A stretch of DNA of 64,000 bases from Panicum virgatum (lineage: Eukaryota; Streptophyta; Magnoliopsida; Poales; Poaceae): positions 59,488,951 to 59,552,950 of the forward strand of contig NC_053138.1 of the NCBI RefSeq assembly GCF_016808335.1, given 5' to 3'. Below, piece after piece: positions 34,537 through 45,548 of the stretch (position 1 is the stretch's first letter; each line of letters opens with the position of its first letter). Position numbers and translations under genes: made by a program. A model generated the notes under the pieces. That model searched no databases, was not told where the DNA came from, and was given only the letters and a program-made list of their open reading frames with translations.

Positions 34537-37349
34537 CTGACTCAACAGAAACCTCTCTCTGAAATATTCTACTCTCCTGAGCACCCAGTAGCTCACTATT
34601 CATATCATTCTGGTGCCTGAAAGAGATTAAAGGTGAGTGTTACACTGTTGCCTTGCAGCTATTTACATAGATGATTGGTAACAAAATTCACAACCATGCA
34701 AACCTAGTTGAGTCAGCTAAATCAATTATTCCATCTTCCAAGAAGCTTCTTGCTTTCCCAGAGGATGGCACATCTCCCAATTGTTGCCTGACAATCTGCA
34801 GCTCCACTTCTATTTTTCCTCGCTGCCTTCTTTGATGTTCTACTTCTTCCTTCATGATGTCCATCTTGGGAGAAATAGCAAGAAATCGTTGTTTCAGAAA
34901 GCATGGGGAAAAAAGGACTAATTGACACTAACAAAACAGGAGTGGCAGACTCACCTTTTTTTCCAATGTGCATACAGTAATCTCAAGATCCTCAATTGAC
35001 CGCTCCAACAGCTTGACTTCTTCATTCTTCTCTTCAGCATATGCCTTCCTTTGTTCCGCTATCTGCAAAATGAAAAGAACAGAAATGATTATTCAGAAAA
35101 AAGAATACAAACAGTATTAGTAGGTTTACTTTTGCTTTTGGACAACAGTGGAAAGTTTGGAGCTTCAGTAAAGTGACCAGAGAATGCATATATGCAATAA
35201 GTACCATTGAGTTCTTTGACAACTTTGTACGAAAGCAAGGGAACATGGTGAATAAGGTTCAAATCAATGGGAGTATGGGACAAAACCAGACTAGCCAAAG
35301 AGGTCATCATTTTACTACAAAATCTAAAAAGCATCAAAACTTGCTGTCATCTGGCTGTCACATTTTGCACATTAAAACCGCATTCCTATAAGCAGAAGAC
35401 AAGCATACAGAATCCTTCCTCACTGGACAGAGACAAGTGATTCTTTAGGCAAAACAAAATGAAAAGAAAAGGATATAATTTGTTGTTCAGAGAAAAAAAA
35501 GAACTCTTTGAAAGACCAAAACTTCAATGGGCAAGCCTAATTGCCTTTCAAACGGTTACCTCTCTTTCTTTATTCCATGAGACAAGTGTTGCCGAAGCCC
35601 TGTCATCCACTTCTTCCATCTTTATTTGCAGTTCTTTCAGTCTAACTTTGTAGCATCTGTCTGACTGGTCTAGCTGTGACTGTAGCCGACTAATCTCTTC
35701 TTCCATCCCCCTTAGCAAAGGAACATAGTTTTGTTCAAGAACCTCCTTCTGCACGAGTGTTTTGATGGACTCGTCCAACAAAAGCTCTATTTTATCAAAT
35801 TCACCAAGGCTTTGTTTAACCAACAGCTCGTTTTTTTTACTGGCATCTAGCTGCTGTCGGGCTGATGATAGGTCTTTTTGTAAGGATATAATCACCTCAG
35901 CACATTCCATCTCAACTTGCCTACAGGCTTCATCCTTTTCTTGCTCAGCAGAACTGCGAGAATTCTTCTTCAGTTCATCTACTTCATTAATCAAAATAAT
36001 CTGCTGTGATTCAAGAGCATCGATAACAGACTTTGCACTGTTCAGTTCCATTTCTTTGTCTTCCTTCTGCCTGTAAGCTTCAAGGATATGTAAATTTGCT
36101 GCTTTCAGCTCATCACCTAAAGCAGATGTCCTGACTTCAATTTCTGCTCGTGCTTTTATCTCTTCCACAAGAATTGTTTTAATTATGTCCAGCTCCAGCT
36201 GCAGGCTTAATATATCTGAGTTCCTCATGAAACCCTCCTCAGAGCAGTATGCTACCTTTGCAGGTGGTTGAGAGTCATGTTGCTGCAATGTTGGCGAAAC
36301 ATTCTGTCCACAAAATCAAACAGCATAATGTTAAAAGCAATCTCATTTTCATCATCAGCGCAGTGGAAGAGTGTATATAAATTTGGAAGCTATTGCGCAA
36401 TGAGAAGTTATTGGGTTATGCTGAGTTGCTGACAGGAACTAAGCCTAACTCCGTTGGTCGAGGGTGTGCCTGAATGCCCCGACCACCCAAGTTCAAGTCC
36501 TAGTGTTGAGGCGAATATGGGTGCCTATTTCTTCTTAATTAAAAAGCCACTCCAAGGTCAGCCAAGTTTCTTTTAATTGGGTTACGTTGACTTGGGACTT
36601 AACTGATGCAATGCGGCATCTCCATGTGCAAAAATCAAACTAAGAAGGAATTCAAGGTGCCATCTGCAGGGATAATGGAAAAGGAGGATAGCAGTTGATG
36701 AATATGAAGGATGATGAATATGAAGGATGATGAATGTGCAATGCACTTGCATGTTTGATTCTAATCTTGCTATAGCCCCCCAAATCCCTAGCAGTTGTAC
36801 TGACATTCATATCAATAGGATTTTCTGTAATCTTTCAAGCGAACTAAGGTCATGTATGAGTTGAAAGCAGTACCGTGCAGCCTAAACTCAATTAAAAACT
36901 ACAAAAAAGGAACATGGACAATAGCAGTAGATGTATTTCACCTGCAGATTGCGATTCTCCTCCCAGAACAAGATGGCATCTCGGACCTTGGAAGGCGGCA
37001 CCTCGGCAGAACTGGCCCCGGCCCCCGCCGTCGAGAACCCCGACCTCGACGCCGGCTTCCGCAGGCTCTTGGTGGGCCCAAGGGGAGTGCTCGCTGCGCC
37101 GCACCGCGCCGGCGTCTTGCTCGAAGGTCTAGCCGCCCACAGACCTCTCTTTGGCGTCGGCACCGCCCACCGGGGCTGCCGCGGCGGCTGGATGGCGCGG
37201 AGGGGAGGCCGGGAGGCGGCGCCGGGCTCCGCTGGGGCGGGGGCATCCGAAGCGCCCGGCGGCGGGGCGTTTTCGTCGCCCCCGAGCCTCGGGGCGGGAG
37301 CCCGCGCCGGGGTGCGCCAGAACGCGCCGCTGCCGAGCTCCCTCGCCAT
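33116..37349 (-). CDS. Headless KIN-12 paralogue fused to a transposon-protein-like domain
   Basis: Five predicted exons: 36942-37349, 35560-36303, 34955-35062, 34704-34864, 33116-34616. All borders are GT-AG and all phases match, giving 973 codons without a stop. Exon 1 resembles KIN-12 exon 1 (DENAP, SRPPL.AIQPP, FW....N.Q). Exon 2 starts at the same splice acceptor as KIN-12 exon 9846-11429 ([27 protein letters not shown]). It also fuses in the end of the next exon. Exons 3 and 4 match KIN-12 exons 1331-1438 and 1061-1221. Exon 5 begins like exon 894-981 (AQES) for about 27 codons, then continues for about 475 codons unlike kinesin. The motor is absent. The new part contains FYSTVHISADKSSMTWMADG and resembles the 'putative plant transposon protein' type (family call tentative). 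Expression is unknown. Confidence 0.8.
36440..36565 (+). repeat. tRNA-derived SINE-like sequence in intron 1 of the fusion gene
   Basis: Shows an A-box-like GTTGGTCGAGGG and a B-box-like AAGTTCAAGTCCTAG about 45 bp apart, followed by a T/A-rich end. The spacing fits a pol III promoter of a SINE. No target duplication was confirmed. Confidence 0.45.
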
Positions 37350-37478
37350 CCAGCGCGGCGCGAGAATCCTCGGAGCCCGGAACAACGGGTTGGGAGGCGG
37401 GCGGGCAGGCGGCGGCGGCGGCTTCGGGGGATGCTGGATGGTGGAGGCGGAGGGGGCGGCGGCGTCGATGTCCCGAAA

Positions 37479-37503
37479 CCCCCCCCCCCCCCCCCCCCCC
37501 CCC
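37479..37503. repeat. Uninterrupted C25 (G25 on gene strand) homopolymer
   Basis: Twenty-five consecutive C residues about 130 bp upstream of the fusion-gene ATG. Homopolymers of this length are unusual in GC-rich promoters. They may form quadruplex DNA or reflect a sequencing or assembly error. Confidence 0.9.
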
Positions 37504-37864
37504 GAATGAATCGAACTCCTCCCCCGGGGAATCGATGGGCCACAAGCGCACCTTGAGAGGTGGGAGGAGGAGGCGTATGGCGGAGGTCGCCGCGACGGCG
37601 GCGGGGCGCGAGCTGCTGCTGGCTGCTGCTGCTCCCGGGCAGGGGCCAGGGGGAGTGCGATTTGGAATTTTGGGGAGGGAGTATCTCTGGCTGACAGGCG
37701 GGCCCCACGGAGAAGACCGTTTGGGCTCGGGCGCTCAAGTCCCGGCGGGCGGTGGCTTCTCGCGATGCGGGTCGCGCCATTAATCCTCCCTCAACTGGAT
37801 TTTTTATTTTTAACTTTTTTTTAATAATATTTTAAGTTTAACTCGTATTGATTTTTATTTGCAG

Positions 37865-38275
37865 GGCGTAGCCCGTTTAGTCGCGCCAGCCCGCATGGCG
37901 CGACAGATAGCCTCTGTCGCACCAGTACATATGGCGCGACAAGGAGAGCCACGTCATCGCCGACGCGGCGCGGCGTAGCCCGTTTGGTCGCGCCAGCCCG
38001 CATGGCGTGACAGATAGCCTCTGTTGCACCAGTGCATGTGGCGCGACAAGGCCAATGTACTGGGACACCGGCCCCTTCTCCCCCACCCTCCCTTTCCTTC
38101 CCTCGCTCCACCCCGACCACAGCGCGTCCAGGGTCGCCGCCGGCCGCCGCCACCCCCCTAGATCCCCCCCAAAATCGGATTTTTTGAGGGGAAAAAGTAC
38201 GTGGAATTGTTCCCCACCCTTCCCCGAAGGTATTGCCCCTAATATCTCATCGTTTAACCGTGTGCATTAGTAGTT
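37865..38275 (+). repeat. Left terminal inverted repeat of a Mutator-like element
   Basis: Contains two tandem copies of a unit of about 107 bp starting GGCGTAGCCCGTTT (37865 and 37972). Each has pairs of the palindromic block GTCGCGCCA...TGGCGCGAC. The inner end, with CCCTTCCCCGAAGGTATTG and TTTAACCGTGTGCA, is present in inverted form at 40990-41060. The outer block is inverted at 52767-52996. Exact outer ends and the 9-bp duplication could not be fixed. Confidence 0.65.
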
Positions 38276-38631
38276 ATTTGTGGTTTTCTTATTAGGGTTA
38301 GGTTCTTGATATGAAAAATGGTGGTGTTGTTGATAGTTTTATCATGATTAGAATTTTAGATGATACTTAGATGGTACTCTGCTCTCGATTTGGACGTGAG
38401 GTAGTACGTGCATGCATCGATTAATATGATTTCTAGGTTTGAGTAGTGGGGATGTTAATATGAGTTACATGTAATTTTATTCCATAGTTTTAGGAATGTA
38501 CATATTATATTTTGAGCGCAGGTATATTGTGCTTAATTAGTATATACTTTGTTTCCATAATTATTTTGTTTTTGTTTCCATAAGTTTTTTTTATTTCACA
38601 TGGCAATTGAATTTATATATCTGCAGTGCAC

Positions 38632-40377
38632 ATGGCAATGAGCGATGCCCGGTACAAGCTGCTTGGTGGTGGACAATACCCATCCGAGTGTGATGAGGAT
38701 GACCTAGTCCCTCATGCCCTTCCAGTTCCATTCTGTCGTTGTGAACCGGGCAATCAGCTGGCAGAGGTGAAGCAATCGAGGCATCCCAAGACGGCCGGTA
38801 GAGCATTCTACATATGCAAGTGGAATGATTCATTGAATCCTTGCCACTGCTTTTTCTTTCAGTGGATCGATGGTCCGGATAAGTTTGATCCTAGAATTCG
38901 GTTGTTCCCTTATTATCGGTCAGAGTCGTGGGCGTACAATGAGTTTAGACGATGGGTCCCTCCCCCACCAAATCCACCACCTATGACAGAGGAAGAGAAG
39001 CAAGAAGCTGCTATATATTGTGTGAACAATCCTCCCAAATGTCATTGCAGTGTTCGTGCCAAACTTCAAAGGCCTAATATTGGTGTCCCTCCAAAGTTCA
39101 CTCTCTTTTTTAGATGCTCGCTAAAGACTAGAGTAAGTGTCATGTAGCGTAGCATTGATTCTTTAATTTTGCAGGAGTAGATGATCGCTAATGTTATGTG
39201 TCATGCAGGATGGATGTCCGGCATGTGACTTCAATGAGTATATTTATGGTCCTAGATCTCATTAGCCGACAGAAGAGGAAGTGCGAGAATTTGAGAGTGG
39301 GAAGAAGCCATGGCCATGTACAACTACTCCTAGTTTTCGATGCAAGTGTGGTATTATGGCCACAAAAGGCGTAGTTCCTTCTGAGCTTGGCTACGGATAT
39401 TACTGTGGCAATAGTTACGGAGAGTATTGGGTTCGTATATTAACAACAAAGTTGAAACTCCTTATGATTATATCATTGTGCTAGTACTTGGTATATTAAC
39501 ATTTCTGAATGTTTGGCTCTTAATAATTTTTTAGGAGGGAAAGACATGTGATTGGGAGTGGTTCCAAGGCCGGTATGAGCTAATGTTGCAATTGGGCAGA
39601 ACAAAATAGCCGAAATCTAGAGACACTATAAATAGAAAACTGAAGATAAGGAAGGATTACCAAGTTACTTTGCCCCTTGAGTCATTTCTGTCAGGGACTG
39701 TACTCCAAGACCTACGGCGTGAGTATGGAAAGAAGGCAGCAGAAAAGGCAACTCTTAAGAATTGCATTGTTTATTGGAGGAGGAACCGAAGCAAGTACCC
39801 ACGGCCCCTCACAGATAGGGAGCTTTTGGCAAATTATGAAAAGAAGAAGAAGGAGGAGGAGATGGAGAGCCAGAGGTTAAGGGAGGAAAGAGAAAAGAAA
39901 GGTTTTACTGTTGATACGGAAGCTAAATACCGAAATGGTTCTTGGGAAGAATATTTTCAGAAATTGGAGGCTAACAAGAGGATTGAAGAAATGGAAAAGA
40001 TGGAGGATTTAGCTCAGGAGGCTCAGATGGAGGCAATGCAGGCCCTAGTTGCTGATCTGCCACACAAGGTGCCCAACTTTGAGAAGCATGTGTCATCCGC
40101 GAGCACGGAGGTTTTGGGTGTTAGAGGTACTCAAATGGAGGCAATGAAGTCAATTGTAGGAGACTTACCTGCCCATGACAAAGGGAAGAGTGTTTCTGAG
40201 CATGACCATGTTCCTGATGATGGAGATGATGACGAGTGGTGGGCAATGAATGCAGCGGAAGTAGAGGTCATAGTGTCCCAAATTGAGGTGAGAAAGGGGA
40301 AAGCTGTAGTCAAAGATGATGGAGATGATGATGATGATGGTTGGGGAGAGCTTTTGATTGAAGGCGACTCTGATTAG
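38632..40377 (+). pseudogene. GRF-type zinc-finger protein gene carried by the Mutator-like element
   Basis: Three exons with GT-AG borders: 38632-39132, 39209-39430, 39535-40377. They would encode about 520 residues. The N-terminal part has a GRF-like zinc finger (CRCEPGNQL ... GRAFYICKW ... CHCFFFQWID) and a second Cys-rich part (KCHCSVRAK, CPACDFNEY). The C-terminal half is charged and coiled-coil-like (KKKKEEEMESQRLREEREKK) with an acidic tail. Two in-frame TAG codons (39263-39265 and 39607-39609) stop it. GRF proteins of this type are frequent passengers of grass Mutator-like elements. The initial ATG follows an acceptor-like CTGCAG, suggesting a 5' untranslated exon. Confidence 0.72.
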
Positions 40378-40879
40378 CTTGTTTTATTTCTTCCGTATTG
40401 TCATAGGATTTGGTGAGAATTTTGATATTTCAATGGCTCCACCAAAGCAAACACAGACAAATTTCACCTGTGGATCTGGGTTTGCTGATGTTGTTGTAGG
40501 TGGAAGTGGCCTCACCGCGGTCTTAAATTTGGAGGAGGCACTTGGGAGGGGGGGCTAGCTGAGGCCGCATACCAGAATAACTGAGTGGTCAGACAAGGAT
40601 AACTGAGTCCCAAGAACAAAATAACTGAGTTGGTAGAATAACTGGCACAAATAACTGAGTTGAACATATTTATAAACATGTCTTGCACACGACCGCACAA
40701 CCTCGATCACCTAAGGCTAAAGAAATAATTACTTGACAAGAAAAAGGGCATGCTACAATTTCTATATGAAGCATTTGTGGATGAAAAAACAAATCCTATT
40801 CACTATTCACTATCTCTTCGAGCATATTCAATGTTGTTTTCACAGCGCAACCTAATCCCTCTATCACCAAGAATCCCTA

Positions 40880-41112
40880 ATATCTACAAATGTGCACGGT
40901 TAAAGGAGGAAAATATCAAACATAAATGTGCACAGTTAAAGGACGAAAAAATCAAGAATCCCTAATCACCAAGAATCCCTAATATCTACAAATGTGCACG
41001 GTTAAAGGAGGAAAAAATAGGAGCAATACCTTCGGGGAAGGGTGGGGAACGTTTCCCCCAACTTTCCCCCACCCAAAAGGCCGGATTTGGAGGGATCTGG
41101 GGGGTGGGGCGG
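40880..41112 (-). repeat. Inner part of the right terminal inverted repeat, with tandem copies
   Basis: Three near-copies of AATGTGCACGGTTAAAGGA (about 40890, 40925, 40995) precede the inverted copy of the left terminal repeat. The repeat is cut at 41112 by the gypsy element and continues at 52670. Confidence 0.65.
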
Positions 41113-44006
41113 TGAAGCGCCCCGACCCGAAGATCAAGGCTAAACCATGTATTAATTACCGAATAAGGTCTCCAGCATAATACATGTTACATCAAGTGGA
41201 GTCCAGAGTCATACAGAGCTTTATTTAACACGTACATGAGGAGTAAAGTGACAACACAAAGCTACACAGAACAACCATAGGATAACAACTAGCATAACGA
41301 CATGCAGGACTAGCTCTTCATCCATTACGGCTCCACTCGATCAGCTTGGGTGCGGACACGATCTATTCGTAGTCTTCTGGCACAAAGTCAGGATCCTCTG
41401 GAGAAAAATCAACAGGGGTGAGTACAAAAGTACTCAGGAAGCTCCACCTCACCCTACGGGAGGGGAAATGACATGCACGACACATAATAAGCACATTCTA
41501 CTAATAATGTAGCTAATGGTATGCTACTCTTCCTGACACAACCCACAATAGGTAGCTCACTAGTTGTCAGGACCACACCGTAGCCTGTCCATACCGTGGA
41601 CACGGACCATTCGAATAGATTATACACTCTGCAGAGGTCGTACACTGTACCCACACGCTCGGATGCCCGAACGGACAACCGACATAGCCGACACCCAGCC
41701 GTGGTCACGCCCCAGTCCGGCCGCACAAACCCTCGGGCCCTGACCCCAATGGTCTATACCCGTAAACCATCCCTGCGACCGTCAGGCTAACCAGTGGGAT
41801 TAGGCTAAGTCCGGCCCATACCGGAACCTGTGGTCGTACTAAAGTAAGCTAGGTGAGATGTCAAAACAACTCGGTCCTTATGGTTTACCAGGGCAGCAAC
41901 CATCCCTCAACATGTCAACTCGAGCCTACCACCACGGTAGCACTCGCCTGCCAGTCTACCACCACGGTAGCGCCGGCTCCAGCATACCCAGCTGCACTGG
42001 TCTTAGCCAGATCCCTTCGTATCCTATTCTCAGTTCTGGATATGCATGACTACTCAGATGCATGCATGAGCACACTCAATCACTCAAGTACTGGTATATG
42101 TAATTGATCCTAGACCCAGGCAACAGCTAACCGTCCTCACATGGATGCAACCGCTCACGTAGGGGTCGATGAAACTTGCCTTCGCTTGCGTACGCGTCGG
42201 CGGCGGCGGCTTCCTGCTCGTGGTACGGGTCTTCTGGCTCCTTGGCGGGCTCCTCCTCGGTCACTCCGTGATCTACGGGCGAGAACGGCACAACCGGCAA
42301 ACAAACACAAGCAAGCAATAAGCTCAAATGGAGATGAAAATAGGAGGAAAAAGAGTTACGTGAAAAGGAGTTGATATGAAGGAGATTTTGAGTTTACAGT
42401 ATTGATTGGTAGAATGATTTGGATTAAGTGCTCACGGCCTGGGGGTGTTTTGGGCCTTTGTTAGTGGAGTTAATGGTCGGGGGAGCTGCCTGCCATCTCA
42501 CCTTGGCGCGGAACAGCTCGAGGAAGAGGATCAATTGTTGGAGCTTCGTTTCGTGAGTGAGCTGGGCTCGGGAGGAGTGGTTCAGCTTGTGGAGCGAAGC
42601 GGCTCGGTGTGCTTGGCTGGTGACGGGGCTTGTCACGGCCTCGCTCCTTTTATAGGCGAGGAGAGAAGTAGCAGCGTTGCGCAGGGACGGGCGACGGCGT
42701 GGGCTGCGGCAGCTCGTCGTCAACGCGAACAGTGGCAGCACTAAAGGCGTGAGCGCCGAGGCGGCAAAGCCGGCGAGGGCGCTGCAGCGGCGTGGGCGAG
42801 GTAGGAACGCGGGGGTGGGCGACACGGCGTGATGCCGGCGGCAGTGCGCGGTTCCGTCGCGGGGCCGGCGTGTCGCGCGTGCGCGAGCGAGAGCGAGCGG
42901 GTGAGGCGGTTCGGCGGAAAAAAATCTCGGCCGGCACTGTTCGTGGCGACCCCGATTTTTTTAGCGAGGTGGGTGCTGCCATGACGGGTCTTTTCAAGGT
43001 CAATGGTGTGGGTATTCTGTGGCTTCCAGGGAATGATGAAGTTATGGCAAAGGAGGTAGGCGCTGTCATGATTGTCTGGGAATTATGGCATGGTACGGTG
43101 ACTTGAGAGGCTTTTATGGAAACGAGATGATTTTTGTCGTGGGTGCAAGCATGCGTAAGCTGGTTACTGGAGGGAACGAATGTACTAACGCAAGGCAAGA
43201 GTATAAAATAGTTTACCTAGTAGTTATGTAATACCTCGTATAACGTTAGTATTATTTTACGTTACTAGTTTAATTGCAACATAAGTTTTATTTTAGTGAT
43301 TGTTGGAAATTGAGGTGACCCTACTAAGTTGAGGATCTACACCAACTCACTTCAGAGTCGGTTAGCTTCTAGTTACTTAGTGTACCGGGTCCTTTTGACG
43401 GTAGAGCCGCCTTTTGCTTCCGGGAGGCAGAGCCTACCAACAGATGAAGCTGGCTTTCGGGTGGCAGAGCCAACCTTCGATGAAGCCCAGACCCTTTTGT
43501 GATCCCGGGTGGCAGAGCCAACCTTCGATGGATCACAACTTACACACTAAGTACTTAAATTTAACCGGGAGACTAACACTTATAAAGACGCTTACCTTAT
43601 TGAAGCAACAAAGGAACACACACCTAGCACACTCTACCTATGCTCACTTCTACCATGCCCTTGGATGTGTGTGGGATGGAGTGGAGTAGTATGGCAAGGG
43701 GTGGCACCCTCCTTATATAGTCACCCATACCCTCTTGGATGAGTGACACTTGTCACACTCTAGGAGGTTCCCTACAAATATCTAAGTTCCCTATAAATAT
43801 CTAATTCTAGAAAATTCTAAATTTTACCATGGCAAGAAAATATCCAAGCTTCTTGTCTCCTTATAATTCTTGTGGAACATTCTAGAACCTTGTCATGGTG
43901 AACAAAATTACGCCATGGTTTATCCTTATTTTTATAGAACCTTCTAGAAGTTTGCATTATAAATTTCAACACTCCCCCTTAATCATGATGAAACTGGTAT
44001 GTTACA
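41113..44006 (-). repeat. 3' LTR of RLG-2
   Basis: 2,894 bp, TGAAGCGCCC...ATGTTACA. It includes two to three tandem copies of CGGGTGGCAGAGCCAACCTT near 43420-43530. A TATAAAAGG motif lies on the element strand at about 42645-42653. Confidence 0.95.
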
Positions 44007-44018
44007 AACCTACCCCAC

Positions 44019-45545
44019 TTAGGTTGAATCTCGTCCCCGAGATTCAGCTTCACCACTAAGGAGACTGGGAAACTCGGCTCGGAGCGCGTCTTCTCTCTCC
44101 CAAGTTGCTTCTGCTTCCGAATGCCTGCTCCACTGAACTCGGCAAATCCTGACTTCTGAGTTGCGGGTTCTTCGCGTCACAGTGTCCAGAATTTTTACTG
44201 GTACCTTTTGATATCTGAGATCATCCTGCAGGTCGATTGTCTCTGGGGCCACTTGTTCTTCTGGTACTCGCAGGCACTTTCTGAGTTGAGACACATGAAA
44301 TACATCGTATACATCTGACATCTCTGCTGGCAACTGAAGTTTATAGGCTACCGCTCCCACTTTCTTGATAATTGGGAAAGGTCCAATGTAACGTGGAGCC
44401 AACTTTCCTCGTACCTGGAATCTGCGTGTGCCGCGAATTAGGGAAACTTTAAGGTACACATAGTCTCCAACTTCGAAGCTGAGAGTACGTCTTCTTTTAT
44501 CGGCGTAGCTTTTCTGGCGGGATTGAGCTGCCTTTAGATTCTCTCTGATTTCTGCTATCTTGTCTTCTGCTTCTTTAATAAAATCTGGGCCCTCAATAAT
44601 GCGGTCACCAACTTCGGTCCACATGAGAGGTGTGCGACACTTCCTCCCGTAGAGGGCTTCAAACGGCGACATCTTTAAGCTTGACTGGAAGCTGTTGTTG
44701 TAAGAGAACTCTGCATATGGCAAACTGTCTTCCCAATTTTTGCCATAAGTAAGAACACAGGCTCTTAGCATGTCTTCAAGGATCTGATTAACTCTTTCGG
44801 TCTGGCCATCAGTCTGAGGATGATAGGCTGAACTGAAGTCCAACTTTGTACCAAGTGCTTCATGTAACCTACTCCAGAATCTCGAAGTGAACTGGGTGCC
44901 TCTATCTGACACAATCCTCTTAGGTACTCCATGCAACTTCACAATACGCTCAATATATAATTTGGCTAATTTATCACCTCCATAAGTGGTACGCACTGGG
45001 ATGAAGTGAGCTACTTTAGTGAGTCGATCAACAATTACCCAAACTGAGTCATGACCACTCTGGGTCCTTGGTAGACCGGTGATAAAATCCATACTAACTT
45101 CATCCCATTTCCATACTGGAATCGGCAATGGCTGAAGTAATCCACTAGGCTTCTGATGCTCTGCCTTGACTCTTTTGCACACATCACAATGAGCGACGAA
45201 TCGAGCGATATCTCCCTTCATACCATTCCACCAATACTTCTCCTTAAGGTCCAGGTACATTTTCGTAGTGCCAGGGTGAATGGAATAGGCTGAGTTATGG
45301 GCTTCATCCAAGATGGTCCTGCGGAAATGGCCTTGCTTAGGCACACATAATCTCTTCTTGAACCACAAGACTCCGTCTTTATCTACTCTGAAATCTGGGG
45401 CTTTGCCTTCACTATTGCGACCTTTAATCCATACCAATCTTTTATCCTCCATCTGAGCCTCCTTTATCTGGTCATCCAGGACGGGATGGACACTAAGGTT
45501 ATAGTTGCAAGAGCGGCATACAACCCTTAGGTTCAACTTCCTCAT
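44019..45545 (-). CDS. RLG-2 integrase and chromodomain
   Basis: 508 open codons. Order: Zn-binding HPGTTKMYLDLKEKYWW ... CDVCKRVKAEH, DDE core (SMDFITGLPRTQ, VSDRGTQFTSRFW, AYHPQTDGQTERVNQ), the GPF/Y-like LAPRYIGPFPI, and a C-terminal chromodomain (RICRVQWSRHSEAEATWE). The integrase inserts the cDNA; chromodomains of this class guide insertion to chromatin marks (family knowledge). Part of a polyprotein; one stop at 45546-45548 separates it from RNase H. Confidence 0.9.
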   Translation of the reverse strand: MRKLNLRVVCRSCNYNLSVHPVLDDQIKEAQMEDKRLVWIKGRNSEGKAPDFRVDKDGVLWFKKRLCVPKQGHFRRTILDEAHNSAYSIHPGTTKMYLDLKEKYWWNGMKGDIARFVAHCDVCKRVKAEHQKPSGLLQPLPIPVWKWDEVSMDFITGLPRTQSGHDSVWVIVDRLTKVAHFIPVRTTYGGDKLAKLYIERIVKLHGVPKRIVSDRGTQFTSRFWSRLHEALGTKLDFSSAYHPQTDGQTERVNQILEDMLRACVLTYGKNWEDSLPYAEFSYNNSFQSSLKMSPFEALYGRKCRTPLMWTEVGDRIIEGPDFIKEAEDKIAEIRENLKAAQSRQKSYADKRRRTLSFEVGDYVYLKVSLIRGTRRFQVRGKLAPRYIGPFPIIKKVGAVAYKLQLPAEMSDVYDVFHVSQLRKCLRVPEEQVAPETIDLQDDLRYQKVPVKILDTVTRRTRNSEVRICRVQWSRHSEAEATWEREDALRAEFPSLLSGEAESRGRDST

Positions 45546-45548
45546 TTA

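Noticed and set aside
42650..43198. 182-codon ORF in the RLG-2 LTR, repeated at 51307-51855
   Set aside because: Lies in LTR sequence and is low-complexity Pro/Arg/Ser; present in both LTRs only because they are copies.
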